A stretch of DNA of 64,000 bases. Origin: Paracoccus sediminilitoris. GTDB lineage: Bacteria > Pseudomonadota > Alphaproteobacteria > Rhodobacterales > Rhodobacteraceae. How positions within the stretch are numbered: position 1 is the stretch's first letter; the number at the start of each line of letters is the position of its first letter. This document shows positions 17,676 through 26,918 of this stretch, in pieces. The stretch lies in the NCBI RefSeq assembly GCF_003259195.1, contig NZ_QJPK01000001.1, positions 124,001 through 188,000 on the forward strand, in the 5' to 3' direction. The notes under the pieces were generated by a model. That model was not told the origin of the DNA, did no database searches, and worked only from the letters and a program-made list of their open reading frames with translations. The position numbers were made by a program, and so were the translations under genes.

Positions 17676-20332
17676 TCCTCTCGGGGCCGTTCCTGCCCGG
17701 CCTCCAACATCGCTGCAAGACGCGCCATCGCGGGGGCGACCGCGCTGTCCCAATCGCGCCCCTGCATGTCCTGACGCGCCTGTCCCGACATCTTGTGCAA
17801 CAGTTTCCGGTCGCGCGCCATCCGGCCCAACGCCTCGACGGCTTCGATCACGGTGTCATTCTGCGACAAGACCACGCCGTTCTGCCAATGGCGCACCACC
17901 TCGGATACGGCCCCGGCATCGGTCGCGACCGGCACGACGCCCGAACGCATCGCTTCCAGAATCGTCAGCGGCAGCCCTTCGAAATAGGAGGGCAGGACAA
18001 AGACGTCAGCCCATTCGAAAGCCGCGGCCAGTTCCTCGGGGTCGGTGAGCGCCGGCTCTATCATCTGCACGATGCGGGTGGGCAGACGCGCGCCGTTTCC
18101 GGACACCACCTGCTTGCCAATCAAGCGCCATTGCACCGACGGAATTTCGGTTTGCGACAGGTCCACGATCCCGATCAGGCGTTCGAGGCCCTTCTGCTGA
18201 TCAAGGCGGCCCAGATAGATGACCTTCAGCCCTTCCTTGGCATCCATCCCGCCACGCCGCGCGTCGATCGCCTTCCTCGACGTTTCGGGAAGATCAAAGC
18301 TGGGCGCGTTCAGAACCGGGACGATCTTTTCCTCGGGGACGCCCATCGCGTGGCACCAATCGGCAAGCTGTTGAGAACAGGGCAGGAACAGATCATAGGC
18401 GTGTTCGAAGGCGAGCCCCAGATAGGTGTTGCCCACAAGCCGCTTGAACGGGGTGTGGTCGTTCAGGTGCAGCGACAGGCCGGTCTTGACGCCGAACCTG
18501 CGCAGGCGCCCCATCAGACCGGAAATTGCGCCACCATGGAAATTGATGACCACGTCAAGCCAGGCCAGCATCGCCGTCGCGTCCCGCTGATCCCCATGGC
18601 GCGACCAATCGGGCACATCCGTGCCGATATAGCTTGAACCTGCCCCGCCCCAGGTCGCGAAATCCGTATCGGCCAGAAAGGTCACGCTGTCGAATGTGTC
18701 ACGCCACTCGTCGCTGAACTGACAGCCATCCGCGTCGACGATGAAAAGATGCGGGCGCCATCCGGCACGTTTCATCGCGCGGGCAGTATTCAGGGCGACA
18801 CGTTCGACCCCGCCGAATTCCACCAGCGGAAGGACAAAGCCGACATCCGTGGCCCCGTCCGCAACCCGGGGATAGGCAGCGTTGGCCAAGGTCGGGATCC
18901 GCGTGATCTCATGCGTGCGCGACCGCCAGGGGATGTCGGGGCGGCGCCAGTCCCAGTTCAGATCAAGTGCGCCCCGCTTGGGCGATGCCCGGAATTGCGA
19001 ACACAATGCGACGAAATCATGCGCGGCGGCCTGATAGGGCGTCTGGCCTTGGAAGAACTGATGGTTCAGCCGATATCCGATCGACAGCGTCGGCGTCGCG
19101 CAGGGCTGCGCGGCTACCCCGCCCCCCCAAGTGATCGAGCTGTCGCGCATGATCTTGGTCATGATCTTGGGCGCGATCATCAACATCGCCGCATTCAGTT
19201 CGCGAATGCCGTGAACGTCCTCCTCGATCCAGGACAGACGCTCGGATTCCTGGGGTTGCAGCTCCAACGCGACGAAGGGCCTTTGCGCCAGCCTGCGTTC
19301 CATCGTCCAGAGCAGACCGTGCAGCAGCTTGGCCGCCTTCAGCTGCGCCAGAACGGCAGAATGCGTGATAACCAGAATGGGCGGGCAATGATGCTGCGTG
19401 TTGTCGGTCTGGGTGCGCCACCACATCGCCTCGAACTCGGCCAGCGGGATGCGTCGCTGATCACCCAGGTCGGGATCGGTGGTCAGCAGGACCTCGTCGC
19501 GGTCGGCAAGGCAGATCGCATAACGAGGCGCCTCGACCTGTTCCAGCGCTGCCAGCCCGCGCGGGCTGAAGATCGCCTTGTGCTTCTTGCGCAACTCGCT
19601 GCGAATGGCTTCGGCGTCACGTTCGGAATCGGCCAGCATCGATTCGGCGCGCTTGCGATAGAGAAACCCGAAATTCTCGATGTTCTTGCCGCGAAAGCCC
19701 GCTGCGGCCGCGGTCAGGAAGAAATCCCAGTCCTCGAAGCCGGACTTGAACGTGGTGTCGAAGAAGACGCCCGCCTCGAAGACCTTGCGGCGGATCAGGC
19801 TGCCCGCCTCGCAGATGTTCATCGCGGTGTGGATCAGCAGCGAATAGTCGCCGCCGTAATCGCCGGCCCATTGCAGGCCGAACATGTCGATATTGGGATA
19901 GATCCAATCGGCGGCAGGATCGTCGCGCAGAGCCTGCAGGGCATTGCCAAGCGCATCGGGGCGCAGCCTGTTGTCGGCATCCAGCATGTAGATCGCCTCG
20001 ACCGACGGCCAGGTCTTCAGGGCATGGCGGATGCCGTGATTGCGGGCATCGCTCAAGCCGCCATTGGGCTTGCGCAGATAGGTGACCCGGTCGGGATAGG
20101 CCATGGCATAGTCGCGGCAGACGCGATCCGTTTCCTGGTGGGGGCAGCCGTCATTCACCAGGATGATCGCGATCTGCGCATCGCCGCGCTGATCCAGGAC
20201 GCTTTCGATCGCTTCCGACAGAAGAACCGAGTGGCGGAAGATCGGCACCACCACCGCGATCGCAGGCGAAGTCGCCGCCGCGGGAACATGCGGCATCGGC
20301 AAGGGCGCATCGTCGAACATCTTCGTCACCAT
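17672..20332 (-). CDS. Bifunctional glycosyltransferase, GT2 fused to GT4
   Basis: An 886-residue fusion. The N-terminal GT-A domain (about 25-290) has VVVPIFRHS, LVNDGCPH, KPNGGLSDARNHG and the DxD-type MLDADNRL of family 2. A middle linker of about 240 residues has no recognised domain. The C-terminal GT-B domain (about 540-880) has VEFGGVERVALNTARAM, IYLGRLDQQKGLERLI and the EX7E motif FEGLPLTILEAM of family 4. It should add two sugars in succession to a surface glycan. The start at 20332 lies 2 bases after the upstream stop, and its end overlaps the sulfotransferase start, so three genes form one operon. Confidence 0.88.
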   Translation of the reverse strand: MVTKMFDDAPLPMPHVPAAATSPAIAVVVPIFRHSVLLSEAIESVLDQRGDAQIAIILVNDGCPHQETDRVCRDYAMAYPDRVTYLRKPNGGLSDARNHGIRHALKTWPSVEAIYMLDADNRLRPDALGNALQALRDDPAADWIYPNIDMFGLQWAGDYGGDYSLLIHTAMNICEAGSLIRRKVFEAGVFFDTTFKSGFEDWDFFLTAAAAGFRGKNIENFGFLYRKRAESMLADSERDAEAIRSELRKKHKAIFSPRGLAALEQVEAPRYAICLADRDEVLLTTDPDLGDQRRIPLAEFEAMWWRTQTDNTQHHCPPILVITHSAVLAQLKAAKLLHGLLWTMERRLAQRPFVALELQPQESERLSWIEEDVHGIRELNAAMLMIAPKIMTKIMRDSSITWGGGVAAQPCATPTLSIGYRLNHQFFQGQTPYQAAAHDFVALCSQFRASPKRGALDLNWDWRRPDIPWRSRTHEITRIPTLANAAYPRVADGATDVGFVLPLVEFGGVERVALNTARAMKRAGWRPHLFIVDADGCQFSDEWRDTFDSVTFLADTDFATWGGAGSSYIGTDVPDWSRHGDQRDATAMLAWLDVVINFHGGAISGLMGRLRRFGVKTGLSLHLNDHTPFKRLVGNTYLGLAFEHAYDLFLPCSQQLADWCHAMGVPEEKIVPVLNAPSFDLPETSRKAIDARRGGMDAKEGLKVIYLGRLDQQKGLERLIGIVDLSQTEIPSVQWRLIGKQVVSGNGARLPTRIVQMIEPALTDPEELAAAFEWADVFVLPSYFEGLPLTILEAMRSGVVPVATDAGAVSEVVRHWQNGVVLSQNDTVIEAVEALGRMARDRKLLHKMSGQARQDMQGRDWDSAVAPAMARLAAMLEAGQERPREE

Positions 20333-20334
20333 CC

Positions 20335-21825
20335 TCAAAACTGCAATGTCAGGTTGGCAAAGGTCGACCAGCCATAGGCATTGCTGCGAACGCCTTCGGG
20401 CAGACGCGTCAGCAGATAGACATCGCAGGGCATGTCCAGCGAATTGGGCAGGACAAGATGCACCTGACCATCCTCCAAGGGTGCCATGCGCACCCATTCG
20501 GACACCAGATGGGGTTTGAAATTCGGCAGATCGCCCGACTGGCTCGGCCGATCCGAGGTCGGTGACAAGGCGATGCGGTATTCGATGTCGTTGGCGCTGC
20601 CGTGGAAGGTCCTGATATCGGCATAGATGTGCCGCGCCCCGGGCAGGGCGACCCCGGAGAGGATGCCGCCCGCGGTCCGGTCTTCCAGCACGTGTACCAG
20701 CAGGGCCGAACTGTCGGGTTGCAGTGTCATCGTCTGCGACAGGTTGTTCAGATCGCGCGCCATCGTCAGCGTCTCACCCAGGACCCGCCGCAAGCGGTTG
20801 CGACCACCGATCGGCAGGATGGCGGTCGCCGCCAAGGGGGCGCTGGCACCCGCGATCCAGCGCCAGATCTGAAGCGCCGGCACGTTCGGGCTGCGCCGGT
20901 CATCCAGCAGCGGCTGGAACCGTTCTTCGGGATGCTGGAACGAGCTGGCGATGCGGACCGAGCCGGTCCCCTGATAGGCGACGCGCAGCAGCACCGTCAC
21001 TGCATCCGACCCCAGCGCCCGCTCCATCGAGAGCCGCAGCCACCCCTGAGACAGCTTTCTGGCCGGAACTTCCCAGATGGCCAGCGTCTGGCCGCTGTCC
21101 GGGCTTGACAGGCTGACATGCAGAACCCCATCGGCGGGCGCCGTTTCATTGGCGACAAAAATCGAGACGTCGCTAAGACCGATGCTGGTCGCGGGCAGCC
21201 GCTGGACCAGCTGCATGCCGCCGTTCAGCACGATCGAAGGCTGAGCGGCCACGGGCGACAGCGTGATATCCAAAAGCCGCTTCTGCGACGTGTTGCGATA
21301 AAGGAAGGCCTCGAGGTCACGAAAACCCGCCTGGGTTTCTTCGTGCTGACGACGAAGGATACCCAGTTCGCGCATGAACCGTGCCGAACGCACGGCCGAG
21401 GCGCCGCGTTCGGCGGTCATCCCGGCAACCAGCCGCTCAAGGATCGAAACCCGCAGCGTGGCGGCATCCGCCGATGCGGACGCCAGCAATTCGGGCGCCA
21501 GCAATTCGGGGGCCGGTGCACCCGTCACCTCTTGCCACATGTCGCCCAAGACGCGCAGGTGCCCGGCAGCGGCCGAGGACAGCGCCAGACGACCGATGGC
21601 CCGGATGGCCACGGTTTCAAAGCTGAGCGTCACCCCCTGTTCGTCCTGGAAGACGACCTCTTCGGCCAGGACCCGGCTTGCGATCAACGCGACCGGCAGA
21701 TTCAGCGCCTGCACCTCGGCCAACTCGGACGACGAAACCACAAGACTTGCGGCTGCGGCAGCTTTCCCTGCCAGACCGGACGACTTGGACTCGGGGCTTG
21801 CGGCGGGCGCGAGTTGCTGGGTCAT
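20335..21825 (-). CDS. Uncharacterised protein, first gene of the glycan operon (possibly DUF6212)
   Basis: A 496-residue protein without signal peptide or transmembrane helices and with no catalytic motif I can name. It has an alanine-rich N-terminus (1-60), a helical region (about 150-200), and a long beta-rich part (about 210-490) that suggests sugar-binding or jelly-roll folds. It may belong to the DUF6212 family of Rhodobacterales proteins; this is from memory and not secure. A perfect 15-base tandem duplication at 21481-21510 gives PELLA-PELLA. The start (MTQQLAPA, 21825) has only a weak ribosome site. It is translationally linked to the glycosyltransferase fusion. Confidence 0.6.
   Translation of the reverse strand: MTQQLAPAASPESKSSGLAGKAAAAASLVVSSSELAEVQALNLPVALIASRVLAEEVVFQDEQGVTLSFETVAIRAIGRLALSSAAAGHLRVLGDMWQEVTGAPAPELLAPELLASASADAATLRVSILERLVAGMTAERGASAVRSARFMRELGILRRQHEETQAGFRDLEAFLYRNTSQKRLLDITLSPVAAQPSIVLNGGMQLVQRLPATSIGLSDVSIFVANETAPADGVLHVSLSSPDSGQTLAIWEVPARKLSQGWLRLSMERALGSDAVTVLLRVAYQGTGSVRIASSFQHPEERFQPLLDDRRSPNVPALQIWRWIAGASAPLAATAILPIGGRNRLRRVLGETLTMARDLNNLSQTMTLQPDSSALLVHVLEDRTAGGILSGVALPGARHIYADIRTFHGSANDIEYRIALSPTSDRPSQSGDLPNFKPHLVSEWVRMAPLEDGQVHLVLPNSLDMPCDVYLLTRLPEGVRSNAYGWSTFANLTLQF
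21481..21510. repeat. Perfect tandem duplication, 2 x 15 bases, inside a coding region
   Basis: CGCCAGCAATTCGGG occurs twice in direct succession (21481-21495 and 21496-21510). It is in frame with the gene on the minus strand and adds one copy of a five-residue unit. A recent slippage event is the simplest reading. Confidence 0.85.
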
Positions 21826-22104
21826 AGTTATACCATCAATTGTGCAATGCTTGGCGATCAAATGCGATATTTGTGCAAAAGAGGCAATGCCTGCCCCCAT
21901 GATGCGACCGATATCTGCCGACCCACGCAAACTTAGCCATTTCTGCAGATTTCGTGTACATCAATTTTGCACGATGGGCATGGCCTTTGCAGCCTGCGAC
22001 AAGCATCCATGCCGAATGGGGCGCGCCGATATGCCAACAATCCTCGCAGAAACAAGGCCGGTCCCGCCCGCGTTGGTTATTCCGAATGGCACCCGGGAAA
22101 CGGG
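21826..22104. other. Intergenic region between glycan operon and eutR
   Basis: A 279-base AT-richer gap. It must contain the promoter for the minus-strand glycan operon and the 3' end of eutR. I see no convincing gene, terminator or strong palindrome in it. Confidence 0.4.
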
Positions 22105-23004
22105 CTAGCGCGCGTTCTGCAAGGTGGCCGAGGGCAATTCGCCGAAAAGCGCGCGGTACTCCTGCGAAAAGCGGCCGAAATGCCAAAAGCCGGTCTTGGT
22201 GGCTGCCTGCGTGACCGTCGCACCCTCCAGGATGCAGGCGCGGGCCGTGTTCAGGCGCAAGGCACGGATGTAGTCCGCAGGGCTGATGCCGATCTGCCGG
22301 CGCAGGGTGTATTGCAGGGTGCGGCGGCTGACGCCCAGCAATTCGCAGGCTTCGTGGATGGTGGGGGGCTGCTCGCGGGCAGGATCCGCGGCGATGCGGC
22401 GCAGGTCGTCGACCAGTTCGGCTCCCCGAGGCGCCTGCGTCGACGGGGCGGCCTGGAAAAGCGCCTCGGCCAGAAGGGGCGTGATGTCATCCAGCTCGGC
22501 CTGGCCCGACATCAGGTCACGCATCACCTGGCCCAGACGGTGAAACAGCGGTGGCGGCAGATCCAGCAGATGGGCGCGCTTCAGGCGATCGGCCAGAAGG
22601 TTGCCTTCGGCGGCGTCCAGATGGGCCAGCAGCTGGGTCCGCGGTATCACGATGCCCATGATGTCCAGATCTGAGGGTGTGTGGAACTGAAAGCCCTCGC
22701 GGCCCGAAAAGACGTGCAGCTGATGGCCGCCGCAGGGCGATCCGCAGAACCGCGCCGGGCCCCTGACGGCCAAGGGAATGCCCACCGCCAGGACGTCATG
22801 GCCCACGATGCCCGATTGCAGCAGGCTGCGGCTGGTCACTTCGCGGAACAGATAGGCGCCGGGCAGATGCGCCTCGGACAGCATGCCCGAAAAGGCGCCC
22901 CGCGACAGCTGGGCATAGCGCTGGTTCCAGCCGGCCAGCAGGGTGGATTGTTCCTCGACCGTGGTCGCATGGCGCAGGCGCGCCGAATGAGGGTCCAGAT
23001 GCAT
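22105..23004 (-). CDS. eutR: AraC family regulator of ethanolamine use (EutR-like)
   Basis: A 299-residue AraC-type activator. The C-terminal double helix-turn-helix (about 200-295) contains IHEACELLGVSRRTLQYTLR and GFWHFGRFSQEYRALFGELPS, the latter typical of EutR-like proteins. The N-terminal part (1-190) is a sensor domain. I start it at 23004 (MHLDPHSARL); the open frame extends further but is not family-like. It is divergent from eat-eutB-eutC, and in enteric bacteria EutR activates the eut genes with ethanolamine and B12, so the same role is expected here. Confidence 0.85.
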   Translation of the reverse strand: MHLDPHSARLRHATTVEEQSTLLAGWNQRYAQLSRGAFSGMLSEAHLPGAYLFREVTSRSLLQSGIVGHDVLAVGIPLAVRGPARFCGSPCGGHQLHVFSGREGFQFHTPSDLDIMGIVIPRTQLLAHLDAAEGNLLADRLKRAHLLDLPPPLFHRLGQVMRDLMSGQAELDDITPLLAEALFQAAPSTQAPRGAELVDDLRRIAADPAREQPPTIHEACELLGVSRRTLQYTLRRQIGISPADYIRALRLNTARACILEGATVTQAATKTGFWHFGRFSQEYRALFGELPSATLQNAR

Positions 23005-23282
23005 CGCGTGATCCTGCCATAAACCGTTGCGGACAACTGCGCCCTGCCCCCCGCGCACCGCAAGGACGGGGCGGGCCAGATCGCAACGGCCACCGACCAG
23101 TTGCCCGTAAAATGGGCAGACTGCGCGATCCTGCCCGCAGCGATTGCGGCTGCAAACCCATCCGAACGTCGCTGTTGCCGAAATCGGATAGCGGGCAGGG
23201 AGCGATTCGCGTCAGCCCTTGAGGACGACATCGCAGAACATGACGCCAAAGGCGCAGATCCTGACAGGAAGGGAAAACGGCA
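23005..23282. promoter_or_regulatory. Divergent control region eutR / eat-eutBC
   Basis: A 278-base gap between the divergent activator and permease genes. It holds an inverted repeat TGCCC-GTAAAAT-GGGCA at about 23102-23118, a candidate activator site, and an AGGAAGGG ribosome site just before eat. No riboswitch-like conserved box was recognised. Confidence 0.45.
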
Positions 23283-24662
23283 ATGACGCAGATACATGGG
23301 TCAGGCCAGCCGCAGCTGGCCAAGACGCTTTCGACCGTGCAGCTTTGGGGGATCGCCGTCGGGCTGGTCATCTCGGGCGAATATTTCGGGTGGAGCTATG
23401 GCTGGGGGTCGGCCGGCACATTGGGCTTCATCATCACCGCGCTGTTCGTGGCGATGATGTACACCACCTTCATCTTCAGCTTCACCGAGCTGACGAGCGC
23501 CATCCCCCATGCGGGCGGCCCCTTCGCCTATGCCCGCGCGGGCTTGGGCGAGACCGGCGCCTATTTCGCCGGCATGGCCACGCTGATCGAATTCGTCTTT
23601 GCGCCCCCTGCCATCGCGCTGGCCATCGGCGCCTATCTGAACATCCAGTTTCCAGGGCTTGACCCCAAGGTCGCCGCGGTGGGCGCCTATGTCGTCTTCA
23701 TGGCGCTGAACATCGTCGGCGTCGCGTTTGCCGCCACGTTCGAGCTGGTCGTCACCCTGATCGCCATCTTTGAACTGCTGGTCTTCATGGGCGTCGTGGC
23801 GCCGGGCTTCCGGATGTCGAACCTGACGGCGGGCGGCTGGTCCGGTCAGGACGCCTTCACTTGGGGTGCGATCCCCGGCATGTTCGCAGCCATCCCCTTT
23901 GCCATCTGGTTCTTCCTTGCCATCGAGGGCGTCGCCATGGCCGCCGAAGAGGCGAAGGACCCCAAGAGCTCCATCCCGCGCGCCTATGTCGCGGGCATCC
24001 TGACGCTGGTCGCGCTGGCCATGGGCGTGATGGTCTTTGCGGGCGGCGCGGGCGACTGGACGCAGCTGGCCAACATCAACGACCCGCTGCCGCAGGCCAT
24101 GCGCTATATCGTCGGCGACAGCAGCGGCTGGCTGCACATGCTGGTCTGGCTGGGGCTGTTCGGGCTCGTGGCGTCGTTCCACGGCATCATCCTGGGCTAT
24201 TCGCGCCAGATCTTCGCCCTTGCCCGCGCCGGATACCTGCCGCCCGCGCTGGCGGCCATCCATCCGCGCTTCAAGACGCCCCATCGGGCGATCCTGGCAG
24301 GCGGCGTCGTCGGCATTATCGCGATCTTCAGCGACAGCTTTATCACCATCGGCGGCCAGCCCCTGACGGCGAACATCGTGACCATGGCAGTCTTCGGGGC
24401 GATCGTGATGTATATCCTCAGCATGGCCAGCCTGTTCCGGCTGCGCCGCACCCGGCCCGACATGCCGCGCAGCTATGTCACGCCCTTTTATCCGGTCTTT
24501 CCGGCCTTCGCGATGGGCGCGGCCATCATCTGCCTGATCGCCATGACCTATTACAACTTCACGGTTGCGGTGATCTTCGTGGCGATCATGCTGCTGGGAT
24601 ACGTCTACTTCCGCATGACGCGCGGCCAGCGCAGCGCCGCTGCCATGCCGCAAGTCGGCTGA
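23283..24662 (+). CDS. eat: Ethanolamine permease
   Basis: Amino acid-polyamine-organocation family permease of 459 residues with about 12 transmembrane helices. The start TVQLWGIAVGLVISGEYFGWSYGW is the typical Eat pattern, and SFTELTSAIPHAGGPFAYARAGLG follows in helix 3. It imports ethanolamine across the inner membrane. It stands first in the eat-eutB-eutC operon, 58 bases ahead of eutB, and opposite the EutR-like regulator, which supports the substrate assignment. Confidence 0.92.
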   Translation: MTQIHGSGQPQLAKTLSTVQLWGIAVGLVISGEYFGWSYGWGSAGTLGFIITALFVAMMYTTFIFSFTELTSAIPHAGGPFAYARAGLGETGAYFAGMATLIEFVFAPPAIALAIGAYLNIQFPGLDPKVAAVGAYVVFMALNIVGVAFAATFELVVTLIAIFELLVFMGVVAPGFRMSNLTAGGWSGQDAFTWGAIPGMFAAIPFAIWFFLAIEGVAMAAEEAKDPKSSIPRAYVAGILTLVALAMGVMVFAGGAGDWTQLANINDPLPQAMRYIVGDSSGWLHMLVWLGLFGLVASFHGIILGYSRQIFALARAGYLPPALAAIHPRFKTPHRAILAGGVVGIIAIFSDSFITIGGQPLTANIVTMAVFGAIVMYILSMASLFRLRRTRPDMPRSYVTPFYPVFPAFAMGAAIICLIAMTYYNFTVAVIFVAIMLLGYVYFRMTRGQRSAAAMPQVG

Positions 24663-24720
24663 GGGCCACAGGTCGGGGCGCAGGTCGCGCCCCGTCCATC
24701 CGCAAGACCAAGGGGGCAGG

Positions 24721-26106
24721 ATGCCAAGCTATTCACACACCATCGGCGGCCAGACGTGGCGCTTCGACACATTGGCCCAGCTGATGGCGAAGGCCACGCC
24801 CGAGCGGTCGGGCGATCACCTGGCGGGCATCGCCGCCATCGACGCCGAGGAACGCGCCGCTGCCCAGCTGGCGCTAGCCGATCTGCCGCTGGCGGCCTTC
24901 CTTCACGACGCCGTCGTCCCCTATGAGGAGGACGAGATCACCCGCCTGATCATCGACACCCATGACGCCCGCGCCTTTGCGCCCGTGGCCCATCTGACCG
25001 TCGGTGGCTTTCGAGACTGGCTGTTGTCGGATGCCACCGACGGTGCGGCGCTGGCGGCATTGGCCCCCGGCCTGACGCCGGAAATGGTCGCCGCCACCAG
25101 CAAGATCTGCCGCAATCAGGACCTGATCCTGATCGCGCGCAAGGTCCGCGTGACGACGCGCTTCCGCAACACGCTTGGGCTGCCGGGGCGGCTGTCGACG
25201 CGGCTGCAACCCAACCACCCGACCGACGATCCGGCGGGGATCGCGGCCTCGATCCTGGACGGGCTGATGTTCGGCAATGGCGATGCGATCATCGGCATCA
25301 ACCCGGCCTCGGATTCCCTGCCCGCCGCCACCCGCCTGCTGCACATGCTGGACGAGGTAATCGCAAGGTACGACATCCCCACGCAATCCTGCGTGCTGAC
25401 CCATGTGACGAACGCAATCGAACTGATCCGCCGCGACGTTCCCGTCGACATCGTCTTCCAGTCGGTCGCGGGCACACAGGCCGCCAACAGCAGTTTTGGC
25501 ATCGACCTGGCCCTGCTGGCCGAGGGGCGCGATGCCGCCCTGTCCCAAGGGCGCGGCACCTTGGGCGACAACGTGATGTATCTGGAGACCGGCCAGGGAT
25601 CGGCCCTGTCGGCCAATGCCCATCACGGCGTCGATCAGCAGACGCTGGAGGCCCGCGCCTATGCCGTGGCCCGCATCTGCAAGCCCCTGCTGGTCAACAG
25701 CGTCGTGGGCTTCATCGGGCCGGAATACCTCTATGACGGGCGCCAGATCATCCGGGCGGGGCTCGAGGATCATTTCTGCGGCAAGTTGCTGGGCCTGCCG
25801 ATGGGCTGCGACATCTGCTATACCAACCACGCCGAGGCCGATCAGGACGACATGGACAACTTGCTGACGCTGCTGGGGGTGGCGGGGATCACCTTCATCA
25901 TGGGCATTCCGGGGTCAGACGACGTGATGCTGAACTATCAGACGACCTCGTTCCACGACGCGCTTTACGCCCGCAAGGTGCTGGACCTGCGCCCTGCTCC
26001 CGAATTCGAGGCATGGCTGCAGCAACACGGCCTCTTCGACGCGCAAGGGCGCATGGCCGACCAGCTGCCACCGATCTTTCGCCAAGCCATCACGGGTGCC
26101 GCATGA
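24721..26106 (+). CDS. eutB: Ethanolamine ammonia-lyase, large (catalytic) subunit
   Basis: Adenosylcobalamin-dependent enzyme that splits ethanolamine to acetaldehyde and ammonia. The 461 residues are full length for EutB. Typical stretches are GLPGRLSTRLQPNHPTDDP, DGLMFGNGDAIIGINPA, VFQSVAGTQAANSSFGIDL and MGCDICYTNHAEADQDDMDN. The start has an AGGGGGCAGG ribosome site. The stop overlaps the eutC start as ATGA. No eutA reactivase, shell proteins or acetaldehyde dehydrogenase lie nearby, so acetaldehyde must be handled by enzymes encoded elsewhere. Confidence 0.97.
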   Translation: MPSYSHTIGGQTWRFDTLAQLMAKATPERSGDHLAGIAAIDAEERAAAQLALADLPLAAFLHDAVVPYEEDEITRLIIDTHDARAFAPVAHLTVGGFRDWLLSDATDGAALAALAPGLTPEMVAATSKICRNQDLILIARKVRVTTRFRNTLGLPGRLSTRLQPNHPTDDPAGIAASILDGLMFGNGDAIIGINPASDSLPAATRLLHMLDEVIARYDIPTQSCVLTHVTNAIELIRRDVPVDIVFQSVAGTQAANSSFGIDLALLAEGRDAALSQGRGTLGDNVMYLETGQGSALSANAHHGVDQQTLEARAYAVARICKPLLVNSVVGFIGPEYLYDGRQIIRAGLEDHFCGKLLGLPMGCDICYTNHAEADQDDMDNLLTLLGVAGITFIMGIPGSDDVMLNYQTTSFHDALYARKVLDLRPAPEFEAWLQQHGLFDAQGRMADQLPPIFRQAITGAA

Positions 26107-26885
26107 CCCGGTCGGATGTGACACCGACGCCCTGGACGGCACTGCGCGGCCTGACGCCCGCCCGCATCGCGCTTGGCCGTTCGGGCAGCAGCCTGCCCAC
26201 AGCGCCGCATCTGGATTTTCAACTGGCCCATGCCCGCGCCCGCAAGGCGGTGCATCTGGGGCTGGACCTGCCCGCGCTGCAGGGCGGCTTGGCGGATCTG
26301 GACCTGCCGGTTAAGGTCGTGGCCAGCGCCGCCGCCGACAGGGCGATGTATCTGCAGCGCCCCGATCTGGGACGGCAGTTGGACGCGGTATCGCGCGATG
26401 TGATAGACGCCCCTGAAGGCGGCTGCGACCTTGCCATCGTGGTGGCCGACGGCCTGTCGGCGCTGGCGATCCAGTCGAATGCCGCACCCTTCCTGTCGCT
26501 CGTCGTGCCGATGCTGCGCCAGATGGGGCTGACGCTTGGCCCCCTGACCATCGCCACGCAGGCGCGGGTCGCCATCGGCGATGAAATCGGCGCGGCGCTT
26601 GGAGCGCGGATGGTGCTGGTGCTGATCGGGGAGCGGCCGGGGCTCAGTTCGCCCGACAGCATGGGGTTGTACCTGACCGACGACCCGAAACCGGGCCGCA
26701 CCGACGAGGCGCGCAACTGCATCTCGAATGTCAGGGCGGCGGGGCTGTCCTATCCGGAAGCGGCGCAGAAGCTGATCTTCCTGATCAGCCGCGCCCGCCA
26801 GCTGGGCCTGACCGGCATCCCGCTGAAGGACGAAGCCGAACCGCTGGCCACCACCCCGCCCCGCCGCAATTTCCTGATCGAATGA
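26103..26885 (+). CDS. eutC: Ethanolamine ammonia-lyase, small (B12-binding) subunit
   Basis: Partner subunit of EutB, 260 residues. The N-terminal LTPARIALGRSGSSLPT and the C-terminal GERPGLSSPDSMGLYLT and DEARNCISNVR stretches are characteristic; the C-terminal domain contributes to cobalamin binding between the subunits. It is translated from an ATG overlapping the eutB stop, which fits the 1:1 subunit need. The operon appears to end here; an 11-bp inverted repeat lies about 35 bases downstream. Confidence 0.96.
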   Translation: MTRSDVTPTPWTALRGLTPARIALGRSGSSLPTAPHLDFQLAHARARKAVHLGLDLPALQGGLADLDLPVKVVASAAADRAMYLQRPDLGRQLDAVSRDVIDAPEGGCDLAIVVADGLSALAIQSNAAPFLSLVVPMLRQMGLTLGPLTIATQARVAIGDEIGAALGARMVLVLIGERPGLSSPDSMGLYLTDDPKPGRTDEARNCISNVRAAGLSYPEAAQKLIFLISRARQLGLTGIPLKDEAEPLATTPPRRNFLIE

Positions 26886-26918
26886 CGGGACCGGGGCGAC
26901 GGCGCAGCCGCACTGCAA

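Noticed and set aside
21836..22186. 116-codon minus-strand frame between the glycan operon and eutR
   Set aside because: Overlaps the eutR 3' end in another phase, lacks a ribosome site and has no recognisable product.
23301..24653. 450-codon minus-strand open frame opposite the ethanolamine permease
   Set aside because: Highly charged Asp/His/Arg/Gly-rich translation typical of the complement of membrane-protein codons; the permease on the plus strand is clear.
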